Origin: Bradyrhizobium sp. AZCC 1610
Lineage (GTDB): Bacteria > Pseudomonadota > Alphaproteobacteria > Rhizobiales > Xanthobacteraceae
Reading direction: 5' to 3'
Assembly: GCF_036924515.1 (NCBI RefSeq)
Contig: NZ_JAZHRR010000001.1
Coordinates: 963,001 to 1,027,000 of the forward strand
Length of the DNA: 64,000 nt
The notes below the pieces were generated by a model, which saw only the letters and a program-made list of their open reading frames with translations, ran no database searches and was not told where the DNA came from. Shown here in pieces: positions 16,996-25,189 of the stretch. Within the stretch, counting starts at the first letter, position 1. Every line of letters begins with the position of its first letter. A program made the translations under genes and the position numbers.

Positions 16996-17141
16996 CGTCA
17001 TTGCGAGCCAACGGGTCGCGCGAAATGCGCGCCCGATGACAGGCTCCGCGAAGCAATCAATGTCGCCACAAGGAAGTATGGATTGCTTCGTCGCTTCGCT
17101 CCCTTGCGCAAACGCTTCGCGTTTGTCGCAGGCAATGACGG
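16996..17141. repeat. Palindromic repeat inside the RND operon, with nested module
   Basis: CGTCATTGCGAGC at the left and GCAGGCAATGACGG at the right belong to a repeat family also present at 43030-43142. The segment 17011-17050 is an additional insert absent from that copy, and is nearly identical to 60153-60192. The repeat lies between adaptor and pump genes and could weaken pump expression or stabilise the upstream mRNA. Confidence 0.85.
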
Positions 17142-17186
17142 TCACAGTAAGTCGCACCTTGGCAATTCGGTTCGTTGGAGAGTGAC

Positions 17187-20100
17187 ATGAAGCGCTTCAA
17201 TCTCTCGGGCTGGGCGGTGAGCCATCCGACCCTGATCCTGTTCCTGATGATTGTGCTGGGTGCCGCCGGTTTCTTCTCCTACCAGCGGCTTGGCCGCGCC
17301 GAGGATCCGTTCTTCACGGTGAAGGTGGTCAACGTTTCGGCGATCTGGCCGGGCGCGACCGCGCAGGAAATGCAGACCCAGGTCGCCGACCCCATCGAGA
17401 AGAAGCTGCAGGAATTGCCGTTCTTCGAGAAGGTGCAGACCTATTCAAAACCGTCGTTCACGGCGATGCAGGTTACCTTCAAGGATTCGACGCCGCCGAA
17501 GGATGTGCCGTACCTGTTTTATCTGCTGCGCAAGAAAATCGCCGACGTGCAGGGCCAGTTGCCTGCCGGCCTGCTCGGGCCGAACGTCAACGACGAATTT
17601 TCCGACGTCGATTCCATTCTCTACATGATGACCGGCGACGGCGCCGACTACGCGCAATTAAAGAAGGCCGCCGAAGGCATGCGCCAGCGGCTCTTGAAGG
17701 TGCAAGGCGTCACCAAGGTCAATCTCTACGGCACCCAGGACGAGCGCATCTTCGTCGAGTTCTCGCACGCCAAGCTGGCGACGCTCGGCATCACGCCGCA
17801 GGCGTTGTTCGATTCGCTCGCCAAGCAGAATAACGTCACGCCGGCAGGTACGGTGGAAACCTCCTCGCAGCGCGTGCCGCTGCGCGTCACCGGCGCGCTT
17901 GACGGCGCCAAGGCGGTGGCGGAGACGCCGGTCGAAAGCAATGGCCGCGTGTTCCGGCTCGGCGATATCGCGACCGTTACCCACGGCTTCGTCGATCCGC
18001 CGACTTTCGTCGCCCGCCAGGAAGGCAAGCCGGCGATCGGCGTCGGCGTGGTAACCACCAGGGGCGCCAACATTCTCGAACTCGGCAAGGAGGTCGAAAA
18101 AGCGACCGCCGATTTCATGAAGGCCGTGCCGCAGGGCATCGAGGTGGAGCAGATCGCCGACCAGCCGAAGGTGGTCGAGCGGGCCGTCGGCGAGTTCGTG
18201 CATTCCTTCATCGAGGCGCTGGCGATCGTGCTGTTCGTCTCGTTCGTGGCGCTCGGCTGGCGCACGGGAATCGTGGTCGCCATGTCGGTGCCGCTGGTGC
18301 TTGCCATCGTCTTCATCGTCATGAACGCGATGTCGATCGACCTGCACCGCATCACGCTCGGCGCGCTGATCATCGCGCTCGGCCTATTGGTCGACGACGC
18401 CATCATCGCCGTGGAAATGATGGTGGTGAAAATGGAACAGGGCTGGGACCGCGTCCGCGCGGCCGCCTTTGCCTGGGAATCAACTGCGTTTCCGATGCTC
18501 ACGGGAACGCTGGTCACGGCCGCTGGCTTCCTCCCCATCGGCTTTGCCAATTCGGCGGTCGGCGAATATGCCGGCGGCATCTTCTGGATCGTGGCGATCG
18601 CGCTGGTCGCATCCTGGTTCGTCGCGGTGATTTTCACGCCCTATATCGGCGTCAAGCTGCTGCCGAACATCAAGGTTCACCACAACCACGATCCGCACGC
18701 GGTCTATGAGACCCGCATGTATCGCATCCTGCGCAGCATGGTGCAGTGGTGCGTCGATCACCGGATCAAGGTGGTGGCGGCGACGGTCGGCGTGTTCGTG
18801 CTGTCGATCGTAGGCTTCGGCAATGTGCAGCAGCAATTCTTCCCGCTCTCCGAGCGGCCCGAGCTGTTCCTGCAGTTGCGCCTGCCGGAAGGCACCGCCT
18901 TCAACGTCACCGAGAAGGCCGTGAAGAAGGCCGAAGCGCTGCTCAAGGACGACAAGGATATCGCCACCTACACCGCCTATGTCGGCCAGGGCTCGCCGCG
19001 GTTCTGGCTCGGCCTCAATCCGCAACTGCCGAACGAGGCCTTCGCCGAGATCGTGATCGTCTCCAAGGACGTCGAGGCCCGCGAGCGGATCAAGGCGCGG
19101 CTGGAGAAGGCGGTCGCCGGGGGCGATCTGTCCGAAGCGCGGGTGCGCATCGATCGCTTCAATTTCGGCCCGCCGGTCGGCTTCCCGGTCCAGTTCCGGG
19201 TGATCGGCCCCGACGCCAACACGGTGCGTGACATCGCCTACAAGGTGCGCGATGTGATGAAGCAGAATCCCAGCGTTACGGAGCCGCAGCTCGACTGGAA
19301 CGAGCAGTCGCCCTACCTGAAGCTGGTGGTGGATCAGGACCGCGCCCGCGCGCTCGGCCTGACCCCGCAGGACGTCTCGCAGGCGCTCGCCATGCTGATC
19401 TCGGGCGCGCAGGTCACGACCATCCGTGATGGCATCGAGAAGGTCGGCGTGGTCGCCCGTGCGGTACCGTCCGAACGGCTCGATCTCAAGAGCGTCGGCG
19501 ACCTCACCGTGACCTCGCGCAACGGCGTCGCCGTGCCGCTGCAGCAGATCGCCAAGGTCGAGTATTCGCACGAGGAGCCGATCATGTGGCGGCGCAACCG
19601 CGACATGGCGATCACGGTGCGCACCGACGTCGTCGACGGCGTCCAGGCCCCCGATGTCACCAACCAGATCTGGCCGAAGCTGCAGGAAATCCGCGATCAG
19701 CTCGAGCCGGCCTACCGGATCGAGCCGGGCGGCGCATTCGAGGAATCCGAGAAGGGCAACGCTTCGATCGCCCTGCTGTTTCCGCTGATGGCGCTGGTGA
19801 TGCTTACCCTGCTGATGATCCAGTTGCAGAGCTTCTCGCGTCTGATCCTGGTGTTCCTGACCGCGCCGCTCGGCATCGTCGGCGCCTCGCTCGGTCTCAA
19901 CATTGCCAACCAGCCGTTTGGTTTCGTGGCGCTGCTCGGACTGATCGCGCTGGCCGGTATGATTATGCGCAACGCGGTGATTTTGGTCGACCAGATCGAA
20001 ACCGACGTTTCCCAGGGCCTGACGCGCAAGGAAGCCATCGTCGAGGCCACCGTCCGCCGTGCCCGCCCGGTGGTGCTGACCGCGCTGGCGGCGATCCTAG

Positions 20101-20327
20101 CCATGATCCCGTTGTCGCGCTCAGCCTTCTGGGGCCCGATGGCCATCACCATCATGGGCGGTTTGTTCGTCGCAACCTTCCTGACCTTGCTGTACCTGCC
20201 GGGCCTCTATGCCCTGTGGTTCAGGAAGAGCCTGGATGAAAGCGGCCAGGCCGAACAGCCTGATCTTGCGCCGCAGCATCAGATCAAGGGTCCGCACGCG
20301 ATTCCGCTTGCCGACGCCGCAGAATAA
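17187..20327 (+). CDS. RND efflux transporter permease
   Basis: A 1046-residue proton-driven pump of the AcrB/MexF superfamily. It shows the first transmembrane helix near residue 15-30, large periplasmic loops after TM1 and TM7, and TM4 with the proton-relay aspartates in LGLLVDDAIIAVEMMVVKME (DD near residues 405-406). TM10-12 include the NAVILVDQIETDV block. It is closest in style to the group paired with a lipoprotein adaptor and TetR regulator, exporting drugs or plant compounds; no outer-membrane channel gene is adjacent, so a TolC-like protein elsewhere must serve. ATG 17187 follows TTGGAGAG. Confidence 0.93.
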   Translation: MKRFNLSGWAVSHPTLILFLMIVLGAAGFFSYQRLGRAEDPFFTVKVVNVSAIWPGATAQEMQTQVADPIEKKLQELPFFEKVQTYSKPSFTAMQVTFKDSTPPKDVPYLFYLLRKKIADVQGQLPAGLLGPNVNDEFSDVDSILYMMTGDGADYAQLKKAAEGMRQRLLKVQGVTKVNLYGTQDERIFVEFSHAKLATLGITPQALFDSLAKQNNVTPAGTVETSSQRVPLRVTGALDGAKAVAETPVESNGRVFRLGDIATVTHGFVDPPTFVARQEGKPAIGVGVVTTRGANILELGKEVEKATADFMKAVPQGIEVEQIADQPKVVERAVGEFVHSFIEALAIVLFVSFVALGWRTGIVVAMSVPLVLAIVFIVMNAMSIDLHRITLGALIIALGLLVDDAIIAVEMMVVKMEQGWDRVRAAAFAWESTAFPMLTGTLVTAAGFLPIGFANSAVGEYAGGIFWIVAIALVASWFVAVIFTPYIGVKLLPNIKVHHNHDPHAVYETRMYRILRSMVQWCVDHRIKVVAATVGVFVLSIVGFGNVQQQFFPLSERPELFLQLRLPEGTAFNVTEKAVKKAEALLKDDKDIATYTAYVGQGSPRFWLGLNPQLPNEAFAEIVIVSKDVEARERIKARLEKAVAGGDLSEARVRIDRFNFGPPVGFPVQFRVIGPDANTVRDIAYKVRDVMKQNPSVTEPQLDWNEQSPYLKLVVDQDRARALGLTPQDVSQALAMLISGAQVTTIRDGIEKVGVVARAVPSERLDLKSVGDLTVTSRNGVAVPLQQIAKVEYSHEEPIMWRRNRDMAITVRTDVVDGVQAPDVTNQIWPKLQEIRDQLEPAYRIEPGGAFEESEKGNASIALLFPLMALVMLTLLMIQLQSFSRLILVFLTAPLGIVGASLGLNIANQPFGFVALLGLIALAGMIMRNAVILVDQIETDVSQGLTRKEAIVEATVRRARPVVLTALAAILAMIPLSRSAFWGPMAITIMGGLFVATFLTLLYLPGLYALWFRKSLDESGQAEQPDLAPQHQIKGPHAIPLADAAE

Positions 20328-20346
20328 TTGAACATTGAGAGCTGAC

Positions 20347-20955
20347 ATGACGCTGATTTCTGAAAACGTCGAGACCGATACCCGGGAAAGGATTCTCGTG
20401 GTGGCGGAGCGTCTGTTCAGGCAGATCGGTTACCAGAAGACCACGGTCGCCGACATCGCCAAGGAACTGCGGATGAGCCCCGCCAACGTCTATCGCTTCT
20501 TCGATTCGAAGAAGGCGATCCACGAGGGCGTGGCCCGCGGCTTGATGGGTGAGGTCGAACAGGCCGCGCAGACGATTGCGGCCGGCCGCGGTCCGGCGGC
20601 GACCCGCCTGCGCGAGCTGATGATCTCGATCCACCACATGAACGCGGAACGCTATGTCGGCGATTCCAAGCTGCACGAGATGGTCGAGATCGCGATGGAG
20701 GAGAGCTGGGACGTCTGCGTGGCGCATATGCTGCAGATTACTGAAACGATCGGCAGCGTGATCGGCCAAGGCGCAGCGTCAGGCGAGTTCGAGGTCGCCG
20801 ACGTGCCGAAGGCCGCGATGTGCGCCTGCACCGCGATGATGCGGTTCTTCCACCCGCAGATGATCGCCCAGTGCGCCACCAAGCCCGGTCCCACGATCGA
20901 CGAAATGATCGATTTCATCATCGCCGGCCTTTCGCCGCGCGCCAAGGCGAATTGA
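20347..20955 (+). CDS. TetR family transcriptional regulator
   Basis: A 202-residue repressor. The N-terminal TetR HTH spans about residues 10-57: RERILVVAERLFRQIGYQKT, then TTVADIAKELRMSPANVYRFF, and DSKKAIHEGVA. The C-terminal region (TetR_C-type ligand domain) includes MFR-like helix QAAQTIAAG and a Cys-rich CVAHML/MCACTAMM segment that could sense thiol-reactive ligands, an inference. It starts 19 bases after the pump gene and probably represses the operon through the 15818-15843 palindrome. Confidence 0.92.
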   Translation: MTLISENVETDTRERILVVAERLFRQIGYQKTTVADIAKELRMSPANVYRFFDSKKAIHEGVARGLMGEVEQAAQTIAAGRGPAATRLRELMISIHHMNAERYVGDSKLHEMVEIAMEESWDVCVAHMLQITETIGSVIGQGAASGEFEVADVPKAAMCACTAMMRFFHPQMIAQCATKPGPTIDEMIDFIIAGLSPRAKAN

Positions 20956-20989
20956 CCGCTTCGCCACTTGACCGGTTATTTCGAACTGC

Positions 20990-21077
20990 GTAGCCCGGAT
21001 GGAGCGTAAGCGTAATCCGGGACGACTTTGGCTGCTTGCGAGAGGTCCCGGATTGCGCTTCGCTCCATCCGGGCTAC
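20990..21077. repeat. Palindromic repeat, GTAGCCCGGATGGAGC family
   Basis: A close copy of the repeat at 62-149: left end GTAGCCCGGATGGAGCG and right end CGCTCCATCCGGGCTAC. It sits between tetR and the flavin reductase gene, 22 bases before the latter's start, so it may end the RND transcript. Confidence 0.85.
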
Positions 21078-21099
21078 CAAAACAAGGAAAAACTCCGGC

Positions 21100-21723
21100 G
21101 TGACCATCAAAGACCTGCATTCCTACGAGCCGAAGAACGGCCACGGCCTCAAGCACGACCCCTTCAACGCCATTATCGCCCCGCGGCCGATCGGGTGGAT
21201 TTCCTCGCGCGATGGCACCGGCAACATCAATCTGGCGCCTTACAGCTTCTTCAACGCCTTCTGCTATCACCCGCCGATCATCGGCTTCTCCTCCACGAAC
21301 TGGAAGGACAGCGCCGGCAATATCCAGGATACCGGCGAATTCGTCTGGAATCTCGCCACCATGGATCTGGCGAAGCAGATGAATGCGACGGCGGCCCATG
21401 TCGCCCGTAGCGTCGATGAGTTCAAGATCGCGGGGCTTACCGCTGCGCCCTGCAAGCTCGTCAACGTGCCCCGCGTGGCGGAAAGCCCGGTCGCGTTCGA
21501 ATGCAAGCTGACGCAGATCATCCAGTTGCAGGGCGCCGACGGCGAAAAGGCGCAGGCCTGGTTGACGCTGGGCGAAGTCATCGCCGTGCATATCGACAAG
21601 GCCTTCATCAAGGACGGCGTCTACCAGACCGGGCTGGCCCACCCGATCGTCCGCGCCGGCCGCCGCGGCGATTATTTCGAGATCAAGCCGGAAAACATGT
21701 TCGAGATGATCCGGCCGGATTGA
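21100..21723 (+). CDS. Flavin reductase family protein
   Basis: A 207-residue FMN-binding protein of the split-barrel flavin reductase family (HpaC/RutF-like relatives). Landmarks are the IIAPRPIGWISSRDGTGNINLAPYSFFN FMN-binding strand and loop (described in parts) at residues 20-45, the PPIIGFSS phosphate loop, and the final NM FEMIRPD tail. Members reduce FMN with NAD(P)H or act as pyridoxamine-phosphate-oxidase-like proteins; the partner oxygenase is not nearby. The start is a GTG with AAGGAA upstream; an earlier ATG lies inside the repeat and was rejected. Confidence 0.85.
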   Translation: MTIKDLHSYEPKNGHGLKHDPFNAIIAPRPIGWISSRDGTGNINLAPYSFFNAFCYHPPIIGFSSTNWKDSAGNIQDTGEFVWNLATMDLAKQMNATAAHVARSVDEFKIAGLTAAPCKLVNVPRVAESPVAFECKLTQIIQLQGADGEKAQAWLTLGEVIAVHIDKAFIKDGVYQTGLAHPIVRAGRRGDYFEIKPENMFEMIRPD

Positions 21724-21737
21724 ACGTTTACCCGAAC

Positions 21738-21820
21738 GTAGCCCGGGTGAAGCGAAGCGAAACCCGGGGAAGGTGTGCAAGAGAGCCATCCCGGATTGCG
21801 CTTCGCTCCATCCGGGCTAC
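21738..21820. repeat. Palindromic repeat, GTAGCCCGG family, diverged left arm
   Basis: The left arm is GTAGCCCGGGTGAAGCG rather than GATGGAGCG, while the right arm keeps the standard CGCTCCATCCGGGCTAC. The outer GTAGCCCGG/CCGGGCTAC pairing remains. It flanks the flavin reductase gene on the other side from the 20990 copy. Confidence 0.8.
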
Positions 21821-21879
21821 GGCGTCACGGAACTCCGCACCGTCCAAATCTTTATCAGATGTTGTTTCGGAGATTGCCA

Positions 21880-22872
21880 ATGATCCGCGTGCTCGCCGGG
21901 CTGATGTTGCTCGTCTGTCTCGCCGCTCCAGCCTTCGCGGGCCTCGATGCGGCGGCGATCAACAACGCGGAGTTCAAGGGCAAGCTGCCGGGCGACGACA
22001 AGATCAATCCCGTAATCGTCAAGGCGCAGCTGCTGCTCGACCGCGCCAGTTTCTCTCCCGGAGAGATCGACGGCAAGCTGGGCGAGAATGCCGAAAAAGC
22101 CCTGAAGGCATTCGCCGAATCCAAGGGCCTCGCCGTCAGAAAGCAGCCCCTGACTTCCGAAGTCTGGGGCGCCTTGCTGGCCACCGGATCGGATCCGATC
22201 GTCGTCGACTACAAGATCACGGACAAGGACGTCAAAGGGCCGTTCCTGAAGAAGCTTCCTGCGAAGATGGAAGACATGAAAGGCCTGAAGGCGCTGCACT
22301 ACACCAGCCCGCGCGAGGCGATCGCCGAGAAGTTTCACATGAGCGAGGCTTTGCTCGCGGCTCTCAACCCCGGCAAGAAATTCGACGAGGCCGGCCAAAC
22401 GATCGCGGTGATGAACGTTGCGGTGAAAGAGAGCAAGTCAGCCGTGACGCGTGTCGAAGTCGACAAGATGTCCCAAACCGTCAGGGCCTTCGCCAATTCC
22501 GAATTGATCGCATTCTTTCCCGCGACCGTGGGAAGCGAGGAGAAGCCGAGCCCCAATGGCGTCCTCAAGGTGATCTCGATCGATGCAAATCCGTATTATC
22601 GCTACAACCCGGACTACAAGTTCAAGGGAGTCAAATCCAAGCGGGCCTTCAAGATCAAGCCCGGCCCCAACAATCCCGTCGGGTCCCAATGGATCGGACT
22701 TTCAGCGGAAGGATATGGCATTCACGGGACCCCCAATCCATCGAAAGTCAGCAAGTCGGAGTCGAATGGCTGCGTGCGTCTCACCAACTGGGACGCCGAC
22801 AGGCTGGCAAGGCTCCTGAAGAAGGGCGTAGAGGTCGCCTTTATCGAGCGCGAGGCGGCCAACAAGAAGTGA
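21880..22872 (+). CDS. L,D-transpeptidase with peptidoglycan-binding domain
   Basis: A 330-residue exported enzyme crosslinking peptidoglycan 3-3 or attaching proteins to it. A signal peptide (LMLLVCLAAPAFA) is followed by a PG_binding_1-type domain (residues 30-85, KAQLLLDRASFSPGEIDGK) and a C-terminal YkuD catalytic domain from about 205. The active-site motif HGT...SNGCVRL near residues 285-305 has the conserved His and the nucleophile Cys. ATG 21880 has GGAG upstream; another ATG 21 bases earlier is possible. It is a single gene after a repeat. Confidence 0.92.
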   Translation: MIRVLAGLMLLVCLAAPAFAGLDAAAINNAEFKGKLPGDDKINPVIVKAQLLLDRASFSPGEIDGKLGENAEKALKAFAESKGLAVRKQPLTSEVWGALLATGSDPIVVDYKITDKDVKGPFLKKLPAKMEDMKGLKALHYTSPREAIAEKFHMSEALLAALNPGKKFDEAGQTIAVMNVAVKESKSAVTRVEVDKMSQTVRAFANSELIAFFPATVGSEEKPSPNGVLKVISIDANPYYRYNPDYKFKGVKSKRAFKIKPGPNNPVGSQWIGLSAEGYGIHGTPNPSKVSKSESNGCVRLTNWDADRLARLLKKGVEVAFIEREAANKK

Positions 22873-23175
22873 CGTCCTGGTTGACGCGGCACTGTGAAAT
22901 GAAATCGTCAAGGCGTCCGGCACGACGTTGAATATTCCCGACGAAGGTTTGACGTAAAGCGTTGCCGGCATTCCGGTGGGCAAGCGCCCAAGCCGCTCGC
23001 CGACCGCGCGTGGCAGAGCCTCCCGACATGAGTTGGACGAGGCAATGCCATCTTGCATTGCAAGCCTCACGCGCGGGAAAAAATCGAAAGCAGCTCTCGC
23101 CACCGGCGACGGGGCAGAATAACCTAGAGTTGCCAGGCCGGGATCAACGGTCGGCGTACACATTGGGAGGATGCG
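22873..23175. other. Intergenic region without a supported gene
   Basis: About 300 bases between the transpeptidase gene and the lactonase remnant. A short plus-strand frame ending at about 22957 (IVKASGTTLNIPDEGLT) has the look of a protein C-terminus but cannot be assigned. No hairpin, repeat or RNA gene was recognised. Confidence 0.4.
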
Positions 23176-24430
23176 ATGACACGCCAAGAGCGCTGCGATC
23201 CACAACGGCAGCGCGATCCAGAAGTCTCGATATCACGACGAACACTCGTCCATGGTCTGGCGGCATGCGCCGGCGCCACCGTGGCGGGCGTCAGCGGCGC
23301 GCTGGCCCAAGGCGGCCCTCAGGGCGGCCCGGTGGCGCCGCCGTCGACGATCACCAGCCCGCCGCGCGATTTCAGTCCGCGCGGCGCCCCGACCACCTAT
23401 TTCTGGGATCCCGACATTATCGCCGTCGATCCATCTTTCAACAATCTCGCCCAGCCCAACACCGCGATCAAGCGTCTTCATACCGGGCTGTTGTGGGGCG
23501 GAGGGTCCGGCCTGGAGCGCGCAGGGCCGTTATCTCCTGTGGAGCGACATCCCCAACAACAGGCAGATGCGATGGTCGGAGGATGACGGCCACGTCAGCG
23601 TCTTCCGCACACCCTCCAACAACTCAAACGGCAACTCGTTCGATTTCCAGGGGCGACAGCTCTCCTGCGAACATCTCACCCGCCGGGTCGTGCGCTATGA
23701 GCACGACGGCACCGCGACCGTGCTGGCCGACTCCTACAACGGTAAAAAGCTCAACTCGCCGAACGACGTCGTCGCGCATCCCGACGGCAGCTACTGGTTC
23801 ACCGATCCGCCTTATGGAGGCATGCTCTATGAGGGCGAGCCCGACGTCGCGGGAGGACCGAGCAACGCTGCCGGCAAGCTCAACCCGCGGATCGGTCAGC
23901 CGGCCGGTTTCGTGCCGGGCAAGCGCGAATTGCCGACCAATTGTTATCGCATCGATCCCTCCGGTCGCATCGACCTCGTGGTGACCGAGGAGCAGGTGCC
24001 GGATCCCAACGGCCTCTGCTTCTCGCCTGACTACAAGAAGCTGTACGTCGCCTCTACCGGCAAGGGACCGGGCGATACTGGTCCGGGCGGCAAGGGCGAC
24101 ATGTTCGTGTTCGATGTCGGCACCGACAACAAGCTCACCAACCACAAGCGGTTCAGCGACTTCATGGTCGACGGCGTGAAGTGCGGACCGGACGGTGTGC
24201 GCTGCGACGTCAATGGCAATGTCTGGTGTTCCAGCAACGCCGGCCGCGCCGTCGGCTATAGCGGCGTGACAGTGTGGTCGCCGGAGGGCAAGCTGATCGG
24301 CCGCATCCGTCTGCCCGAGGTCTGCGGCAACGTCTGCTTCGGCGGCCCCAAGCGCAACCGCCTGTTCATGGCTGCGAGCCAGTCGCTCTATGCCGTCTAT
24401 ACCGCCACGCAAGGCGCGGGACCAGGCTGA
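23176..24430 (+). pseudogene. SMP-30/gluconolactonase-like gene with a 1-base insertion
   Basis: Corrected length 417 codons. The first part has a Tat signal (SRRTLVHGLAACAGATVAG ending near ALAQ), then IKRLHTGLLW, and the second part, in the next frame, continues as AEGPAWSAQGRYLLWSDIPNN through PNDVVAHPDGSYWFTDPPYG, PDPNGLCFSPDYKKLYVAS and CFGGPKRNRLFMAAS, the propeller blades of SMP-30 lactonases with their metal-binding Glu, Asn and Asp. The break is in a GGGG run at 23495-23498; deleting one G restores a single frame. Unless this is an assembly error, the protein is truncated in the first blade. Confidence 0.82.
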
Positions 24431-24459
24431 TCGGTCCGCCGCTCCACGCGTCATCTCAT

Positions 24460-24524
24460 CGTCATTCTCCGATGCGCAATTGCGCATCGGAGTTCTCGCA
24501 GCGCGAGTCCCGGAATGATGGCGA
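24460..24524. repeat. Repeat with a perfect 26-bp palindrome
   Basis: CTCCGATGCGCAA joined to TTGCGCATCGGAG at 24467-24492 is a perfect palindrome, within CGTCATTC...GGAATGATGG outer arms. It lies after the lactonase remnant. It could be a hairpin terminator or a short mobile palindromic repeat. Confidence 0.75.
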
Positions 24525-24668
24525 AAGAGAATCCGCATCGATTCATTAAAATTCGTCACAAATTGGCAACCGGCAGCCAACTGTTCCGGCAAAAGCTGGG
24601 CACCCTTAAACTTCAGCTTTATTGCGAGCGGTGCACCCTTCCTTCCAGGAAGGGAGACTCATCTATCA

Positions 24669-24935
24669 ATGCCTATTTTTAAATATTTTACCTACGTCGG
24701 GTCGGCGTTACTCGTATTGTTGTTTGTTTCAAACGCTTACCTCACCGACGACGAGAGCAATTTGCGGTTCGACGGATCGCTGTACGGGAGCGCGATTTAC
24801 GCGCCTCGCGTGGAGGAAACACAGACGACCGCGGAGCGTCGCTTTACCCGCGATGTCACGCCTGCCGTTCGCGTCAGGGAAGTGTTTGCCGTTTTCGTCC
24901 CCAATGAACGGCGACGCAACAAGCGTGATTCATAA
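24669..24935 (+). CDS. Small hypothetical exported protein
   Basis: An 88-residue protein with an N-terminal hydrophobic segment (YVGSALLVLLFVSNAYL, residues 9-25) that is either a signal peptide or a membrane anchor. The rest is short and charged, ending in VPNERRRNKRDS, with RFDGSLYGSAIYAPRVEE in the middle. No domain recognised. The ATG has AGGAAGGGAG about 15 bases upstream, rather far. It stands alone between repeats and the fad operon. Confidence 0.6.
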   Translation: MPIFKYFTYVGSALLVLLFVSNAYLTDDESNLRFDGSLYGSAIYAPRVEETQTTAERRFTRDVTPAVRVREVFAVFVPNERRRNKRDS

Positions 24936-25189
24936 TACCGGCGTGCCCGCGGTTGAGACCTGTGGGCACTCCGGACGGCAACCCTCCGGTAACGTCGCCG
25001 GTCTCTAACCGCCGGACAATGCAGCCGTTTTGGAACGGGTCCGGGCCGCCGCCGTTATCTCCCAGTTTATCTATTTCGCTTCATTCCCGATGCGAGGCGT
25101 CCCCGAAACCCGTGCTTTTCAGCTAGGATGAACTGACGTTTGGCACAGGTGAGGCGCGACGTCGCGCCCTCGATCATGAGGAGGTCCCC

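Noticed and set aside
20779..21789. Minus-strand frame of 336 codons opposite tetR and the flavin reductase
   Set aside because: Antisense to two well-supported genes and reading through a palindromic repeat.
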